Of a stretch of 64,000 nucleotides of DNA, positions 33,538-45,482 are shown one piece after another. The translations under genes and the position numbers were made by a program. The stretch spans positions 310,001 through 374,000 of the forward strand of contig BRXU01000039.1 in assembly GCA_030267565.1 (NCBI GenBank). Direction: 5' to 3'. How positions within the stretch are numbered: the first letter of the stretch is position 1; every line of letters begins with the position of its first letter. The stretch comes from Pleodorina starrii. Lineage: Eukaryota; Chlorophyta; Chlorophyceae; Chlamydomonadales; Volvocaceae. Below the pieces are notes generated by a model that worked only from the letters and a program-made list of their open reading frames with translations, was not told the origin of the DNA and did not search any database.

Positions 33538-36500
33538 CATGCGTCGCACTGGCGGCAGATCCGCTCCGCCACCGCCGCCACCAGGGTGCCGCCACCCCGG
33601 CGCCACCAGCCGTCGGCGCGCGGTGCGCAGGCGTCGTACTGTCGTACGGACTCCTCCGTCGTACGCGCACGCTTGCCGCTGCGGTGCCCGGTGTCGCGCG
33701 CCTTGTCGGTGTCATCGGCGGTTCCGTACGACAACAGCAAGCCAAGGTCCGTGATGAGGTGATGCAGCGCGGCGGATCTGGCCGGCGGGATCCAGATCAA
33801 GATCCAGATCCAGATATGATGTCAAAATTAAAGATCCAGAGGGCACGGAGGGCAAGTCAGTGCTTTCAAGTCAGGACTCAGCGGTCTTGGCTTAAGGCCT
33901 GGGATGTGCCCTGCCCCGGATAGGCGCGCAAAGGGCGCCCAGGCACAAAATGTCACTCTTATTCATATAGGGAACAAATATCTTCCAGGCATGTCCGGCG
34001 AAATATCTGGCGAAATATCTCCAGCGTGCCTTAAAGCACAACACAGACTCCCGTGAAAAAACATGCGAGTAAAGCGGGGCGGACGGACTCTGAAGAAAGA
34101 GAAAGAAAGATCAGGTCGCCGCGCGCCAACGCCGCCAGCCGCCGCCGTCGCCGCCGCGGTTTTCCAAGCGCACAACAAAACGAGCACAAACAAAACGCGC
34201 AAAGGACCGGCCACGCACCCGCCGCCGCCGCCGCCGCCGCCGTCGCCCAGCCGCTCCGAAGCCAAGCTCCGCAGCTCCGAAACCACCTCCTCTGAGGGCA
34301 CCACCAGCAGCGGCAGCCAACGCCCCAAGACCTCGCCCGTTGAGGTCTCCAAGACGACCATGCCCGGCTTGCTCAGCGCCGGCAGGCGCAAGCTGAATGT
34401 CACCTCGACAGCACCTCCGTCCGCGTCAGCGTCGGTGTCGGCGCTGTCATTGTTGGCGGCGTCAGCGTGGGCGTGGGCGTCTCGCGCAGTAGGCCGTGCC
34501 CGCTGATGTCGCTGCTTCCTGGCTGGCTGGGAGATGCGGTGGTGGCGGTGGTGGTGCTGCTGCTGCAGGGCGGCGGCGAGGTCGCAGGTGGCGAGATTGG
34601 CGCCGCCGAAGCGAAGGTGCAGCTGCGTGCCCGCCGCCGCCGCCGACATCGCGGCCGCCGCGGCCGTTGGGGAGGCAGCGGTGGCGACGCTGGAGGCCCG
34701 GGCCTGCAGCAAATCGAATGAAAATATGAAATCGAATCAAATCGAATCAAGCGCAGCAACAGTAGCAGGCACGGTCTGAAAGAGCTCCGGAGCTCGGGCT
34801 AGCGGTTACGGCCGGCAGTAAGCAGCCGGCTGTGTATGTGTGTGAGTGTGAGTGTGAGTGTGTGTAACCATGTATATCTGTATGTGTGTATGTGTATATG
34901 TAACTAGGTATGTGTGTATGCGTGTGTGTCGTTACAGTATCTGACCGGGCCCTGACGCTGGCCAGGGGCTGCTAACCCAGCCCCGACGGAAAGACCGCCT
35001 AAGCACTCTCCCCCTTGCGGTGGGAGAAGGGCGTGAGGGGCCGCTACCCCCTCCTGCTCGACGCAGAGCTGGCTGCGTCGTACACCCCATATACGGGTAT
35101 ACGGCGCAGCGGCTCCCCAAAGGCTTGAGCTCACAGCCTGCCTTATACGGCAGCTGGGCCCTTCGTCCGCACAAACAGCAGTCGCGCCGGTGTATGTGTG
35201 TATGTAACTAGGTATGTGTGTATGTATGTAACTGTGTATGTGTGTATGTGTGCGCGCTGGCCACAAGGGACAGCCCCGGAGGCATGCAGCAGCAGCAGAT
35301 TACGGCAGTTGTTCAAAACGGCGCCCCGCCCCAGCTGCCCAGCTGCTCGCAGTACGACAATACGGCACTCCTGCGCGCGCACGGCAACAACCCACCTTCG
35401 CCATCGGCGGCGGCGGCAGCCGGACCGTCACCGTCACACTCGCCGGCTGGCCCACGACGACCGCCACTGGCGACAAGGACACCAGTTGCGGCGCCGGCGG
35501 CGGCGTGAGGACGCGCGGGTTGCAGCACACCGGCCCGCTCTCATCGGGAGTCTCCGTCAGCGTCAGGTCATCGGCGCCCTCCCCACCCAGAAATCCCCCA
35601 TTCTCCGCCGCCTGAATAGCTCCGGCGTCACCGGGGCTGCCCGTCGCACCCATGCCGCTGACGGCGTAGCGCGTCGTCGGCGGCGCCAGGGCCTGCCGGG
35701 GGGCAGTGGCGTCGGCGTCGGCGTCGCCGACGGCACGGCCGTTGCGCTGGCGGAGGAGGGACCAGCAGACGACCTGGGAAGTCGTGAGCAGTGCCGGGCG
35801 GGCAGCAGGGAATCAGAGCGGACAGCGGAGCAGAGAGCAGCGGGGAAGAGAACAGCGGGGAAGAGAACAGTGGGGAAGAGTGTAGAAGACCGAATTGGAT
35901 CGGATCGGAGCAACCAGAGCCAAACCCGGGTGCCTGCCTCCTCCCCCCCAATCCCACACACACAGACACACATCCAGCGAGCCCCAGTAAAATAGCAAAC
36001 CCGGGCCGCACACAGTCCGGCAGAGACGGAACCAAGAACGGCGTCCCCGCCCTCTATTCCTTATCATGTATGGAAGTCAATCCGGAACGGGCCGTCAGGC
36101 AAGCTGCCGCAACCGTGTCCGGTGCAACGAGCCGGATGTACGGGGGGCGGGGGGCAGCGTGTACGGCACCCACCCGATCTTCCAGCTGCAGAACCAGCCG
36201 GCTCCTCCGCTGGCCCTCACTCTCGCCGCCCAGCCTCGACACATGAGACCCAAGCAGCTTCTGCAGCAGCTCTACAAGTGCCGCGCCGGCGGCGGCAACG
36301 GCGGCGCTGCCGCCGCCACCAACCTCGACCGCCGCCGCCCCCGCCGCCGCCGCCGCGACTGACTGTGGCGGCATCAGCAGCGGCAGACGGTCGTTCTGGC
36401 CAACAAGGCCGCAGCTTCCGCCGGCGACCTTGGCGTCGGCCCTGCCGCTCGCCCCTCCCTCGACCACCACATCCGCTATCAGGTGGATGCATCCCGGCCG

Positions 36501-39500
36501 TACGGTCGTACCCATCACCGACACGCCCATCTTAGCCATCAGCTCCTGAAATAGCGGCAACGTATCTGGCGGCAGCTGCTCAGGAGAACAGTTAAACATC
36601 TTGAGCGACATGCGCTGCAGGACCTGCTGCTGCTGCTGCTCCGAAACCACCCATGCCGGCATGCCGTACTCGCAGTCGCGGCCCCCTCCGGATCCGCGGG
36701 CCACCTCATCCTCGCCCTCGTCGCCGCACAGCTGCATGGGCTCCGCAGTGCCGGTACCCGGAGGTCGCAGGTTCGAATCCAGGCTGGGGCGCCCATCGCA
36801 GAAGCTCGGGCAGCGGTCCGACATTGATGGGGGCGTCATGTCGGCCATGGCCGTGGCGGCGGCGGTGGCGGCGGCGGCGGCGGAGGGAACCGCCAGCGGT
36901 GCAGATACGGCAGGCAGCTGCGGATGCACGCACTGGTTGCGTCGGGGGCTGGTCTGAGTGGAGGAAGGCGCGGAGAGGGTGCGGTCACGGAGACTGAGGC
37001 ACGCCGGCCGGCCCGGTTCCGCACCACCAGCCCCAAGCCAAAAACCGGCGTGGTGCGGCTGCGGCTGCGGCTGCAGCGGCGGCGGAGACTGACTGCCGAC
37101 GCCGCTGCTGCCGCCCTGAAGTAGCACGTACATCATCTCTTGATCCTGAGCACTCGTCAGGCACAGCGGCTGCTGCCGCTGCTCCTGCTGCTGCCGCTGC
37201 TCCTGCTGCTGCCGCTGCTCCTGCTGCTCCTGCCATGCCCCCATCAGGAATTGCTGCTCCCAGACGTGCTGATGCTGATGCTGCTGATGCGGCGGCGGCG
37301 CCGGTGCGTACTGCGAGCCGCCGACGCCCTGCGTCAAGCCATTCTCGTACACATTGTACATGCCGCCGCCGCCGCCGCCGGCGGTGGCGCACAGTCGCTG
37401 GTCGGCGTCCGCCGGCGTCAGCATGTCAAGGACCCGCGGGTCAAGGCTGCTGCTGCCGCCACACGACGCCGCCAGGAGGCGGCTGCCGCCGCCGCTGCCG
37501 TCGCTGCCGCTGCCGCCGCCGACGCTGCCGTACAAGAAGCTGCCGCCGCCCCAAGGCAGCGCCGGCGCCGCGGGCGCCGAGTCCCACCGGCAAATCGCCT
37601 GTGAGGCGGCTCCGGTTCCGGAGCTTGTACCGGTTCCGGAGCCGAAGCCGGAGCCACTCGTGCCGTAGGCCTTGAGCATTCTCCGGGCGCTTGAGCTCTC
37701 GGTCAGCGATGTAATGGGGCCGAAGCTCTGCTTCGCGGCTTGCGTGCTGAATTCCGATGGGCGGTTGTCGCTGTGTGTCAGGGACAGGGGATGCATCCGG
37801 AGCGACGGCAGTCGCGGCGACTGCGGCAGTGCTCCCCCGGCACCCGCCGCCGCCGCCGCCGCCGCCGTCCCCTGGTGCTGCGGCTGCGGCTGCTCCTGCT
37901 GCAGCGGCGGTAGCTGATGTTCCTGCGGTTGCTGCGCAGCCGTTTCCTTGGATGATGGCTCGGATGGGAGCGTGTCTTGTCGGGGGAAGGAGCCCAGCCA
38001 GCTGGGAGCGGCCGCTAAGCAGTTCTGCCAGTGGATTGGATTGGCCACTGCGTCGGCGTCAGCGGAGGAGGAGGGCGGCGCCGCTGACTGCAGCGCCGGT
38101 ACAGTTGCCGCCGCTTGCCGCTGCGACAGGGAGGAGGAGGGCGCGCCGCCAGGAAAGCCGCTCCAGTTGTTGCCAGGGCCGGGGAACGGCGGAAGCACGG
38201 CGGCTCCAAAACCACCGCTGCCGTACAGCGGCGGCGGCGGCGGCGCCGCCGCCGGCACGCCCCAGAACGGCTGCGGCGCAAGACCGGACTCGGAAAGATT
38301 GAAGGTCTGGTTCTGCCGGCCGAGCGCCAGCCGGGGTGCACTGCCGTCGACGGACACGGCCGTTGAGCTGGGTGGCGGTCCAAGGCCTTCCCCGACGTCG
38401 GGAGGGCGGAACGCAAAGCTGCCGTTGCGGCTGACGGCTGCGTATTTTTGCGGAGACGATGCCGCCGCCGCCGCGGCGGCGGCGGCGGCGGCCGCGGCGA
38501 CGGCGCCGTCAGAGGAAAGCAGCTGCCCCGGGCGGCTCCGCAGATGCAGCAGTGGGAGGTCGTCGCTGCCTGCTACACGGCCCGGCGGCGGCGGCAGCAT
38601 CGATGACGGCGGCGGCGGCGCGCTTTGCTCTTCCACGAGCTGTAGCAGAATGCCGTTGATCTCTTGCTCTAGAAACGGGATCTGAGCGATCAAGCCCGCA
38701 CCTACAGCAGGGCCCGGCTCTACCACCGTCGCCAGCGGCGGCGCCAGAGGCGCCGCGGGCCCCGCGGACTCCGGCGCCGTCGCGCCGCCGGGCGGCGACA
38801 CCGCTCGCTCGACCGCATCGCCGCTTCGTGCTGGCGGCGCCGCCGGCGCCGCCAGCGGTGGCGGCAGGGCTGACACGGCGTGGCGACTGGGGTTGCCGGT
38901 GTCGGCGGCCTCGGCGGAGGATGGGGTGGTGAGCAATCGGCCCGGAGGCGGTGTCTGAGGGTTGAGGTCCGAGACGCCTTTGGGGAGCGTCAGCGGCGCC
39001 GCTGGCTGCGGCAGGGATGCCTGCGAGTGTGCACACACAAGAGAAGGCAAAAGGACGGGACGGCCACGACCGGAACAGCCCGAACGGACGGCCTGAGATC
39101 TGGGAATTGTTCACATTTATAGACGTTTAACGGTTGTGGGGACCAGAAAACAACACTCGAGAGCCTTGCAGTGTAGTTGCTTATCATAGAAACTACCGCC
39201 AAAACCATTGCTGTGCGTGTTCGGGGAGAGGAGGAGGAGTCCAAGTACCGGTAGAGGGCCAAAGCCGCGCCCCGTGCCTGAAGTCCTGAAGAAGAGCTGG
39301 TAACAACACACGGCTGCCGCTCGACCTGAAATCCAAACCGCCTGGCGTGCACCCTTAGGGTGTGTGGCCCAGACCGCAATAACCGCCACCAGATTGCCGT
39401 ACGAGTGGCGCTGCGCCAACTGCAAGAGTCGCCGCCCCCGCGCCACCGTTTGCCGTACCTGCTCAGGCGCCGACCTGCCGCCCCCGCCGCCGCCGCCGCC

Positions 39501-40601
39501 ACTATCACCGTTCTGCAGCTGCAGCACCGCCGCCGCAGTTGGCCGGCCTCCCTCACTTTCGGTGTCGCTGGGGCTGACCGCAGCACTGGTGCCGTTGCCT
39601 TCAGCGCCGCCGTCAGTGTAGCCACCGCCGCCGCCGCGAGCTGCCGCCGTGCCGCCGGCCCGCCGCGGCGCGCGCGCCTGCTTTGCTTTCCTGCGGCCGG
39701 CGAGGCGCCACAGGACCGGCACTTGGCGGCCGCCGCCGGCACCGACGCAGCCGTCCGAGTAGGAATCGGAGACATCCATATCGCTGCCCACGCTCTCGCT
39801 CGTCCCATTGGAGGCGCTGTCACGCCTCGCGCCTTGTCGAGCGCGGCCTGCGTTTGTGCAGTCGGGCACACATACGCAATACGGTACAGCATTTGTAAAA
39901 ACCACCACAACAAAAAGTGCTACAGCAGTACAACTTCCGCCTGTTGCCTTGGCAACACCGCCGGCTGCTGCGGCAAGAAATTCAAACTCGACGTGCCCGG
40001 GAAACAGTGGAAAAAAGGGAACGTTGGCGTGGTCGGTCGGTTAGGAGGCGGCGCGGGTACTGAGGATCGGTGCCACCCGGAGCTACCGTACGTTGCCACT
40101 CGTGAGTCGTGACTCCTCTCCGCCCCTCTCCTCTTCTCACGCAGCAAGCAGGCGAGCGAAACTGACTGCCTAGCCGTGTCAGCGCCGCGACACCGCCGCT
40201 GTGGTACGGCATCTTGCTGTCGTACCTTGCTGTGCCCGACGCGGCGGCGGCGGCGGCCGCGGCGGCTGATCGTCTTCCATGGCGTCGGAGGACTCCGCCG
40301 CAGTGCCGCCGCAGGATCCGGCGCCGTCGGTGGCGGCGCCTCCCAGCGGTTGATCCGACGACATCGCAGCGCGCTCCTTCTCCTGTCTCTCCATCCTCTG
40401 CTGTCGCAGCTTATCCCGCCGCCGCTTGCTATGCAGCGCCAGCTGTACCCGACAGGACCTGTTGTGTACGACACGTAATACGGCATACGGCATACGGCAC
40501 ACGTCGTACGGCGGGGTCTCTCTTTTGCACGGAGATCAGCCTTTGGTCCCTCTCCGGGCGAACGCTGAACCGGACAGCAGCAACAGTAACAACCTCTTAA
40601 C

Positions 40602-40633
<32 letters not shown>

Positions 40634-43337
40634 CAACAAACAAGGCTGATCCGCTGCGGATTGGCCGCCCTGACTAGAGCACACACAACCACGCCACAGG
40701 TAACGCGACGGCGGCGGCGAGACCCGCAAGCGAGCAAGAAAGCGGTGTGTGTTTTGTATGTGGAGGAGGAGGAGGAGGAGGAGGAGGAGGGGAAGCCCTG
40801 ACCTGACCTGGCGGCTTGCGTCACACAGGCCATGCCGTTAGGCGAGATTGGCAGCACGCAGGCCGGCACCAATACCCACAAATCAGACAACACACACACA
40901 CACGCACACACACACACACGCAGACAAGGTGGTACGCCCCTCCTCAACAGAGGAGTGCTTCGGCGGTCTCCCGTATGTGGGCGGGTTAGCGCCCCCGGCC
41001 AGTGTCGGCCCGGCAGATATGTAACAGTTACACACACTGCTCCGTGGCTACCACCCGCTGCTGAGCCCCGGATCCGTGCTCACCACGGGTGTGGCGCAGG
41101 GAGGGATGCCCCACCCAGGAACGGACCCCCTGCCCGCAGACGTCACGACACTCCTCGTCGCCCTCAGCTACCTCCCCCCCGTGCAAGATGTTGACACGAC
41201 GCCGCTGCCGGCCGCCGGGGACTGGTGCCTTAATATCCCGCTTTGGGGCAACCCCCTTTTGCCGAACGGTGCGCAACCGACCAGCGGGGCAGCGGAAGCG
41301 GGGGATGCAGCGGACGCGCAGGCGGCAGATCCAGACTTCGCGCCCGAGGAGGAGGACTGGGACATGGCTCCCAACCCGCTTCCTAGGCCAGGACTAGAGA
41401 GCCGCCACAGGCGTCTGGCGGCATGCAGGGCGTTGCGCACGGTGGGTGACCTGATGAGGGTGACGCAGGCCGCCGCATCCGCCCCGCGAGCAGCTGGCGA
41501 GTGGGAGGCCTGGGTAACCGCCAACCTTGACCCCAGCGACCTGACAGGCTTCAGGCGGACGACGACCATCGACGCCATCAACCGCCTCACGGCGGATATT
41601 AGCCCGGAATGGCGTGCAGCAGCAGCGACGGTGCTGGCGCACCCGGAACGCGCGGCAGGGCTGGATACGGAGGAGACGATACGAGCTCGGTTCGTGGGGC
41701 GGGTGGGCTGGCGGTTTGGGGGGTCACTCAGCATCAAGCTGCGCGACCTCTCCGTCCGCCAAGCCACCCTACTGCAGATGCAGCCGGTAACGGAGCGCCG
41801 GGCCCGCCTGCACGCAGCCTACGAGCGGGAAGCCCGGGAGCAGCCCGCAGCGGCGGCAGCAGCAGCAGGAGCCCACCCACCGGGACATCAGCCAGCCGCC
41901 GCCGAAGTGGCGCCAGCAGCAAGTGTACTGGCAATGCTCCGGCGAATGTGGCCCATCAAATGGGAGCGCGAACACTTTGAGACGCTCTGGCGGCTGGCAC
42001 AGGACGGCGTGCCGCTTCCCGGCAACAGCCACATCAGGGGAGCAGCACCAGAACAATGCAAGTGCGGCGCGTACGGGGGAGCCGGCCCACACGCATGCTC
42101 GCCGCGTGCACACCACTTCTGGGAGTGCCCGGTGGCGCAAGCGGTGGTGCAGCAGATCGCCGCCCACGTGCCCGGGCCCATCACCCGGGCAAACGTGTGG
42201 CTGGCGGAGCCACCGCCAGGCGTGCAGCAGTGCGTGTGGGACGTGATCTGCCTGGCGGCACTCACGGCCATGGAACGGGCGCGCGTGGGGCTGTGGGCAG
42301 TCAGGAACTCACCCACCGCCCCGGACGCCCCAGACCCAGTCGAGGTGGCCAAGGCGCGCGCAGCACTAGATTTTTGGCAGCGTGTGCGGGGGTTTGCGGA
42401 GCTAGACGTGCCAAGGCGGGGATGGGAGGGGGTAGGGCCTGACCACCCCATCCTGGCGGTGGTCAACGGCCACATTCAGTGTGTGCAGCACGCAGGGATG
42501 GGTATGGAGGGAGAGGGAGGGGTCGTGGAGTGAGGGGATGAAGGGGCTTTAGGGGTGAGGGAGGGAACTTAGGGCGTCGAGGCAGGGAGGCGTGAGAGGA
42601 GGGGATGAGGGGGGGTTCCTTTGGGTCCGAGAGGACTTAGGGTGCAGAGACCGCCGCGGGCTGCCTTTTGTAGGCAAGGGAGGCTTTAGGGAGCGGGTAT
42701 AGCGAGAGTGAGGCGAGTTGGCGAGGTGCCGCCTAGTGCGAACTATAGCCCCGTCACCTAGCCCGCTGCCGCAAGGCCCGCGCCCGACCTCCTGCCGCCT
42801 CGAGGCCAAGCGGAGCTCTGGAGCTCGGCCTCTAGGGGCCACCCCCCGGCCTCTCCGGGGCCGTCGTAGTAGGAGTAGTAGCAGGGGTAGGACGCGCGCT
42901 GTCTTGGGTTCTCCTTTGGTGCTGACCGCCCACGAGCCGGACCAAGCTCGGGGCAGGTTCTCAGCGCTTTGTTTTCGCGCCTAGAGGAGCACCGCCAGCC
43001 GGTAGCAGGCCGGCCGGGCGCCCCGGCGCTGCAAGGACTTCAGGGCGGGCAGGACAGCGCGGGCGCCGCGTAGTGCGCCGGCGCGACTGCTGTTTGTGCG
43101 GACGAAGGGCCCAGCTGCCGTATAAGGCAGGCTGTGAGCTCAAGCCTTTGGGGAGCCGCTGCGCCGTACACCCGTATATGGGGTGTATGACGCAGCCAGC
43201 TCTGCGTCGAGCAGGAGGGGGTAGCGGCCCCTCACGCCCTTCTCCCACCGCAAGGGGGAGAGTGCTTAGGCGGTCTTTCCGTCGGGGCTGGGTTAGCAGC
43301 CCCTGGCCAGCGTCAGGGCCCGGTCAGATACTGTAAC

Positions 43338-43429
<92 letters not shown>

Positions 43430-45482
43430 AAAAAATCAAAAGGGCGGGCAGGTGCAAAAGAGCAAAACCCCAGGCACCGTTGGCTCTCCCCAGGCGCGCC
43501 TTCCCAAAAGGCGGTGACTTACTTTCTCGACCCGTCGAAATCTTCCACGGGCTGGAACTTGGCACACTGTACGGGACAGGGTACGGCAGCAGGGTACGGC
43601 AGGTTACGGGCAGCGGCCATGTCACGCCCCAGCCCGTGTTCCGGTAGCTGGCAACTTGCTGCCCCCGGCAATCACAATGCTTCACATGAAGTGACGGCGC
43701 TCCGGTTCGGTATCGGTTAGGTATCGGACTATATCGGTACGCAGACAACACAAGGCTGTTAGTTTACTCGGCGCTGTCGTACTTGCCGAACTGAGCAGCT
43801 CCCGTGTGTGTGTTCTTGTGATGGTGCCGCGGAGGTCGTGGAAACGTGGATGCTACCGTACCGTCCCTAATGTTTTTATTTATTATATAATTATCTGGTC
43901 GCATAAAACCCGTTCACGGAAATTGTGCGAGGTCCCCTAAAATAATTAGGAAATTGCTCCAGTTTCCACAAAAGCTTTTTAGGGAGTACCGGTAAATCCA
44001 AGCCCGCTAAAAAGACCAGGGCGCGCTCGACAGGACGTGTGGGGCGGGTGGATGTGCGGTGTCGGTGGGTGCTGGAGGCGCTCGGGTGTCTGGGCGGGTT
44101 TGTGCACATGGGGGCAGGAGCTGGGCAGGGTCTGTGTTTTGGCGTGTGTCGGGTCCCCTAGGGGGTTACATCGAAAGGCAACCAGGTCTCTCTGGAACGA
44201 CTCAGCGTTTCCGCCATGTGCTGTGCCCTTGTACCACCTACGGCACCTCGCCGCTGAGCTGGCCCACCCACCCACCCACCCACCCACCCGGTGGCTCGAA
44301 GCTTCCCAGAGTTTCGGACCACAGGACGCGCGCGCACGTAACACGATATGACACACTGTGAGTCTGTGACGCGTGTGAGTGTATGTGTGTGTATGTATGT
44401 ATGTGTGTGCAACATGCACATACCGTATATCAAACGCCAACGAGAGTTGCACCCCCCCACACACACCCCACACACACAAACACTCACACTTTTTGTGTGT
44501 ATACGAGAGACAAGCGCGAGATACAACAGACCAGACGTCGCCCCCCACCCCTCCGAAGCCGCTCCAGGGCGGGGGATTCGCCAACAAGACCAAGGGGCAA
44601 GGGCCCATGTTTGTTTGTCTTGTCGGCCGCAGAACGCACAGCCCACCTGTTGGCAGAAGCGCTGTACACGGCCGTCGACCAACAGCCTCGACGATTTCAA
44701 GTGGTATTCGCAGACTGCGTTTGGGACAGGTGGCAGTGAGTCAGGAGAAAGAAACGCATACTCGTTAGGGAGGAAAAATTAGGCAGCAGCAGCGACACGG
44801 GACGATTGGCAGGCAATTGGCACGGGCAAGGGTTGCTGCAAGGGTAGCTGTTCTCACCGGTGTACCGCTGGTAATAAGGCTTCTCTGATTCCATGACGTT
44901 TTCACAGCCCTCCACCTGTACACGCGGCAGCGCGACGCGGTGCGCGTGGTGTGTCAAATGAAGGGCAGCGCGAGGCCCGGTCAAAGCAATTTAAAAAAAG
45001 GATTCAGAAAACTCAATTTATAATTTAACCGACGTCAGCGAAATTCAGCAGCGTAAACAATGCTGCTAGCACGGGATTCCTGCACACACTGGGCTGCGCC
45101 ATACGAAAGGACCGGACAACGCGTTTTTCGGCTTCCACTGTCGTCCTGAGCGAAACATAGAGGGCGAGCATGCACTTATAGCGCAGCTCGGGGCGGTCTC
45201 CAACAAGCGGACCAGCTGGACCGAAGGCATGAAAATACAGTGCAGCAGCCTTTGCGAGCCTAAGCATAATCCGTTTGAAAGCGAATGCAATACGAATCTC
45301 TTGGACAAGCGCCTTACCTTGCACATTCGAGAAGCGCCACTCGACGGGGCCCCAGCCTGCTGGCCGTCAGCTTGGCCTTCCGTCGCATCGCGGTGGCGAC
45401 CATTCTGGCCTCTTTTGCCATTGGCTGTGAAATTTTTGTTGATCACGCCTATCCTGTGCGTTATCTGATCGGGTTTGGCCAT
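33538..45482 (-). CDS. SBP-box transcription factor, large SPL1/CRR1-like class, at least 10 exons
   Basis: Exons (minus): 45482-45318, 44915-44858, 44714-44647, 43566-43523, 40458-40226, 39847-39459, 39020-36174, 35773-35396, 34703-34219, 33777-33538. All are GT..AG with matching phase, at least 1635 codons. The ATG at 45482 follows an in-frame TGA 19 codons upstream. The SBP domain is residues ~54-128: CKVEGC, KPYYQRYTVCEYH, VDGRVQRFCQQ, CAKFQPVEDFDGSRK, SCRVQLALHSKRRRDK. It binds zinc and DNA (GTAC-core sites in this family). Zinc site 1 ligands C54, C59, C76, H79 are present. Site 2 has C95, C98, C114 but Gln102 where His is usual. The RRR end is the usual nuclear signal. Exon 7 is long and low-complexity (Gln-, Ala-, Gly-rich) and ends in the SPL1-type block FNCSPEQLPPD..VRPGCIHLIADVV. 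Exons 8-9 continue it (VTFSLRLPALSKPGMVVLE, WLPLLVVPSEEVVSELRSL). Ankyrin repeats were not found. Introns 4 and 8 hold retroelements. The 3' end is unresolved. Confidence 0.85.
34887..34920 (+). repeat. Target-site duplication, left copy (LINE copy D)
   Basis: 34-bp TG-rich sequence ending taactaggtatgtgtgtatg, matched with one mismatch by 35191-35224 on the other side of the LINE fragment. Confidence 0.75.
34921..35190 (-). mobile_element. LINE 'L', copy D: 270-bp 3' end in an SBP-gene intron
   Basis: The complement matches the last ~260 bp of copies A-C, from ccggcgcgactgctgtttg through the terminal hairpin to a short ACACACACG tail. It is bounded by a 34-bp target-site duplication, so it is a severely 5'-truncated insertion made by target-primed reverse transcription. 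It lies in intron 8 of the SBP gene in sense orientation. The target is TG-rich on the plus strand, so CA-rich on the element's strand. Confidence 0.88.
35191..35224 (+). repeat. Target-site duplication, right copy (LINE copy D)
   Basis: Matches 34887-34920 with one mismatch; see that entry. Confidence 0.75.
40745..40791 (+). repeat. (GGA)n run in SBP-gene intron 4
   Basis: About nine GGA units. Confidence 0.8.
40882..40918 (+). repeat. (CA)n tract that received element S1
   Basis: Imperfect CA run ending directly at the first base of S1. It is read as the old target microsatellite. Confidence 0.7.
40919..41036 (+). mobile_element. Short retroelement 'S', copy S1
   Basis: Begins gcagacaaggtggtacgcc inside a CA tract and ends gatatgtaacagttacacacac. 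It shares with S2 and S3 the hairpin CTCCTCaacaGAGGAG followed by TGCTTCGGCGGTCTCCCG. It is 5'-truncated compared with S2 and S3. LINE copy A starts immediately after its CA tail. Confidence 0.8.
41037..42533 (+). pseudogene. C-terminal part of the LINE 'L' ORF (post-reverse-transcriptase region with zinc motif)
   Basis: Open from the 5' junction (LRGYHPLLSPGSVLTTG) to TGA at 42533, about 498 residues. No reverse-transcriptase catalytic motif lies within it, because the element is truncated 5'. It contains IPLWGNPLLPN, as in regions behind the RT of plant/algal L1-like elements, and near the end CKCGAYGGAGPHACSPRAHH followed by FWECPVAQAVV. This is a Cys/His pattern like the C-terminal zinc motif of non-LTR proteins (zf-RVT type). 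The frame is intact, so the copy is young, but it cannot move on its own. Confidence 0.75.
41037..43428 (+). mobile_element. LINE 'L', copy A: longest copy, 5'-truncated, with (AC)n tail
   Basis: Starts within the CA tail of S1, carries the last ~499 codons of an ORF (to 42533), a ~800-bp 3' UTR, a terminal hairpin (CTCCCaccgcaaGGGGGAG), AGTGCTTAGGCGGTCT, and an (AC)n tail of about 89 bp at 43340-43428. It lies in intron 4 of the SBP gene, antisense to it. Copies B-D are shorter versions of the same element. Confidence 0.88.

Noticed and set aside
36730..36800. Possible tRNA T arm on the plus strand (gcaggttcgaatcc)
   Set aside because: The flanking bases do not pair as a T stem or acceptor stem, and the stretch is coding on the minus strand in SBP exon 7.
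36601..38685. Plus-strand frames of 100-245 codons
   Set aside because: Antisense shadows of SBP exon 7, whose SPL1-like block fixes the minus strand as coding.
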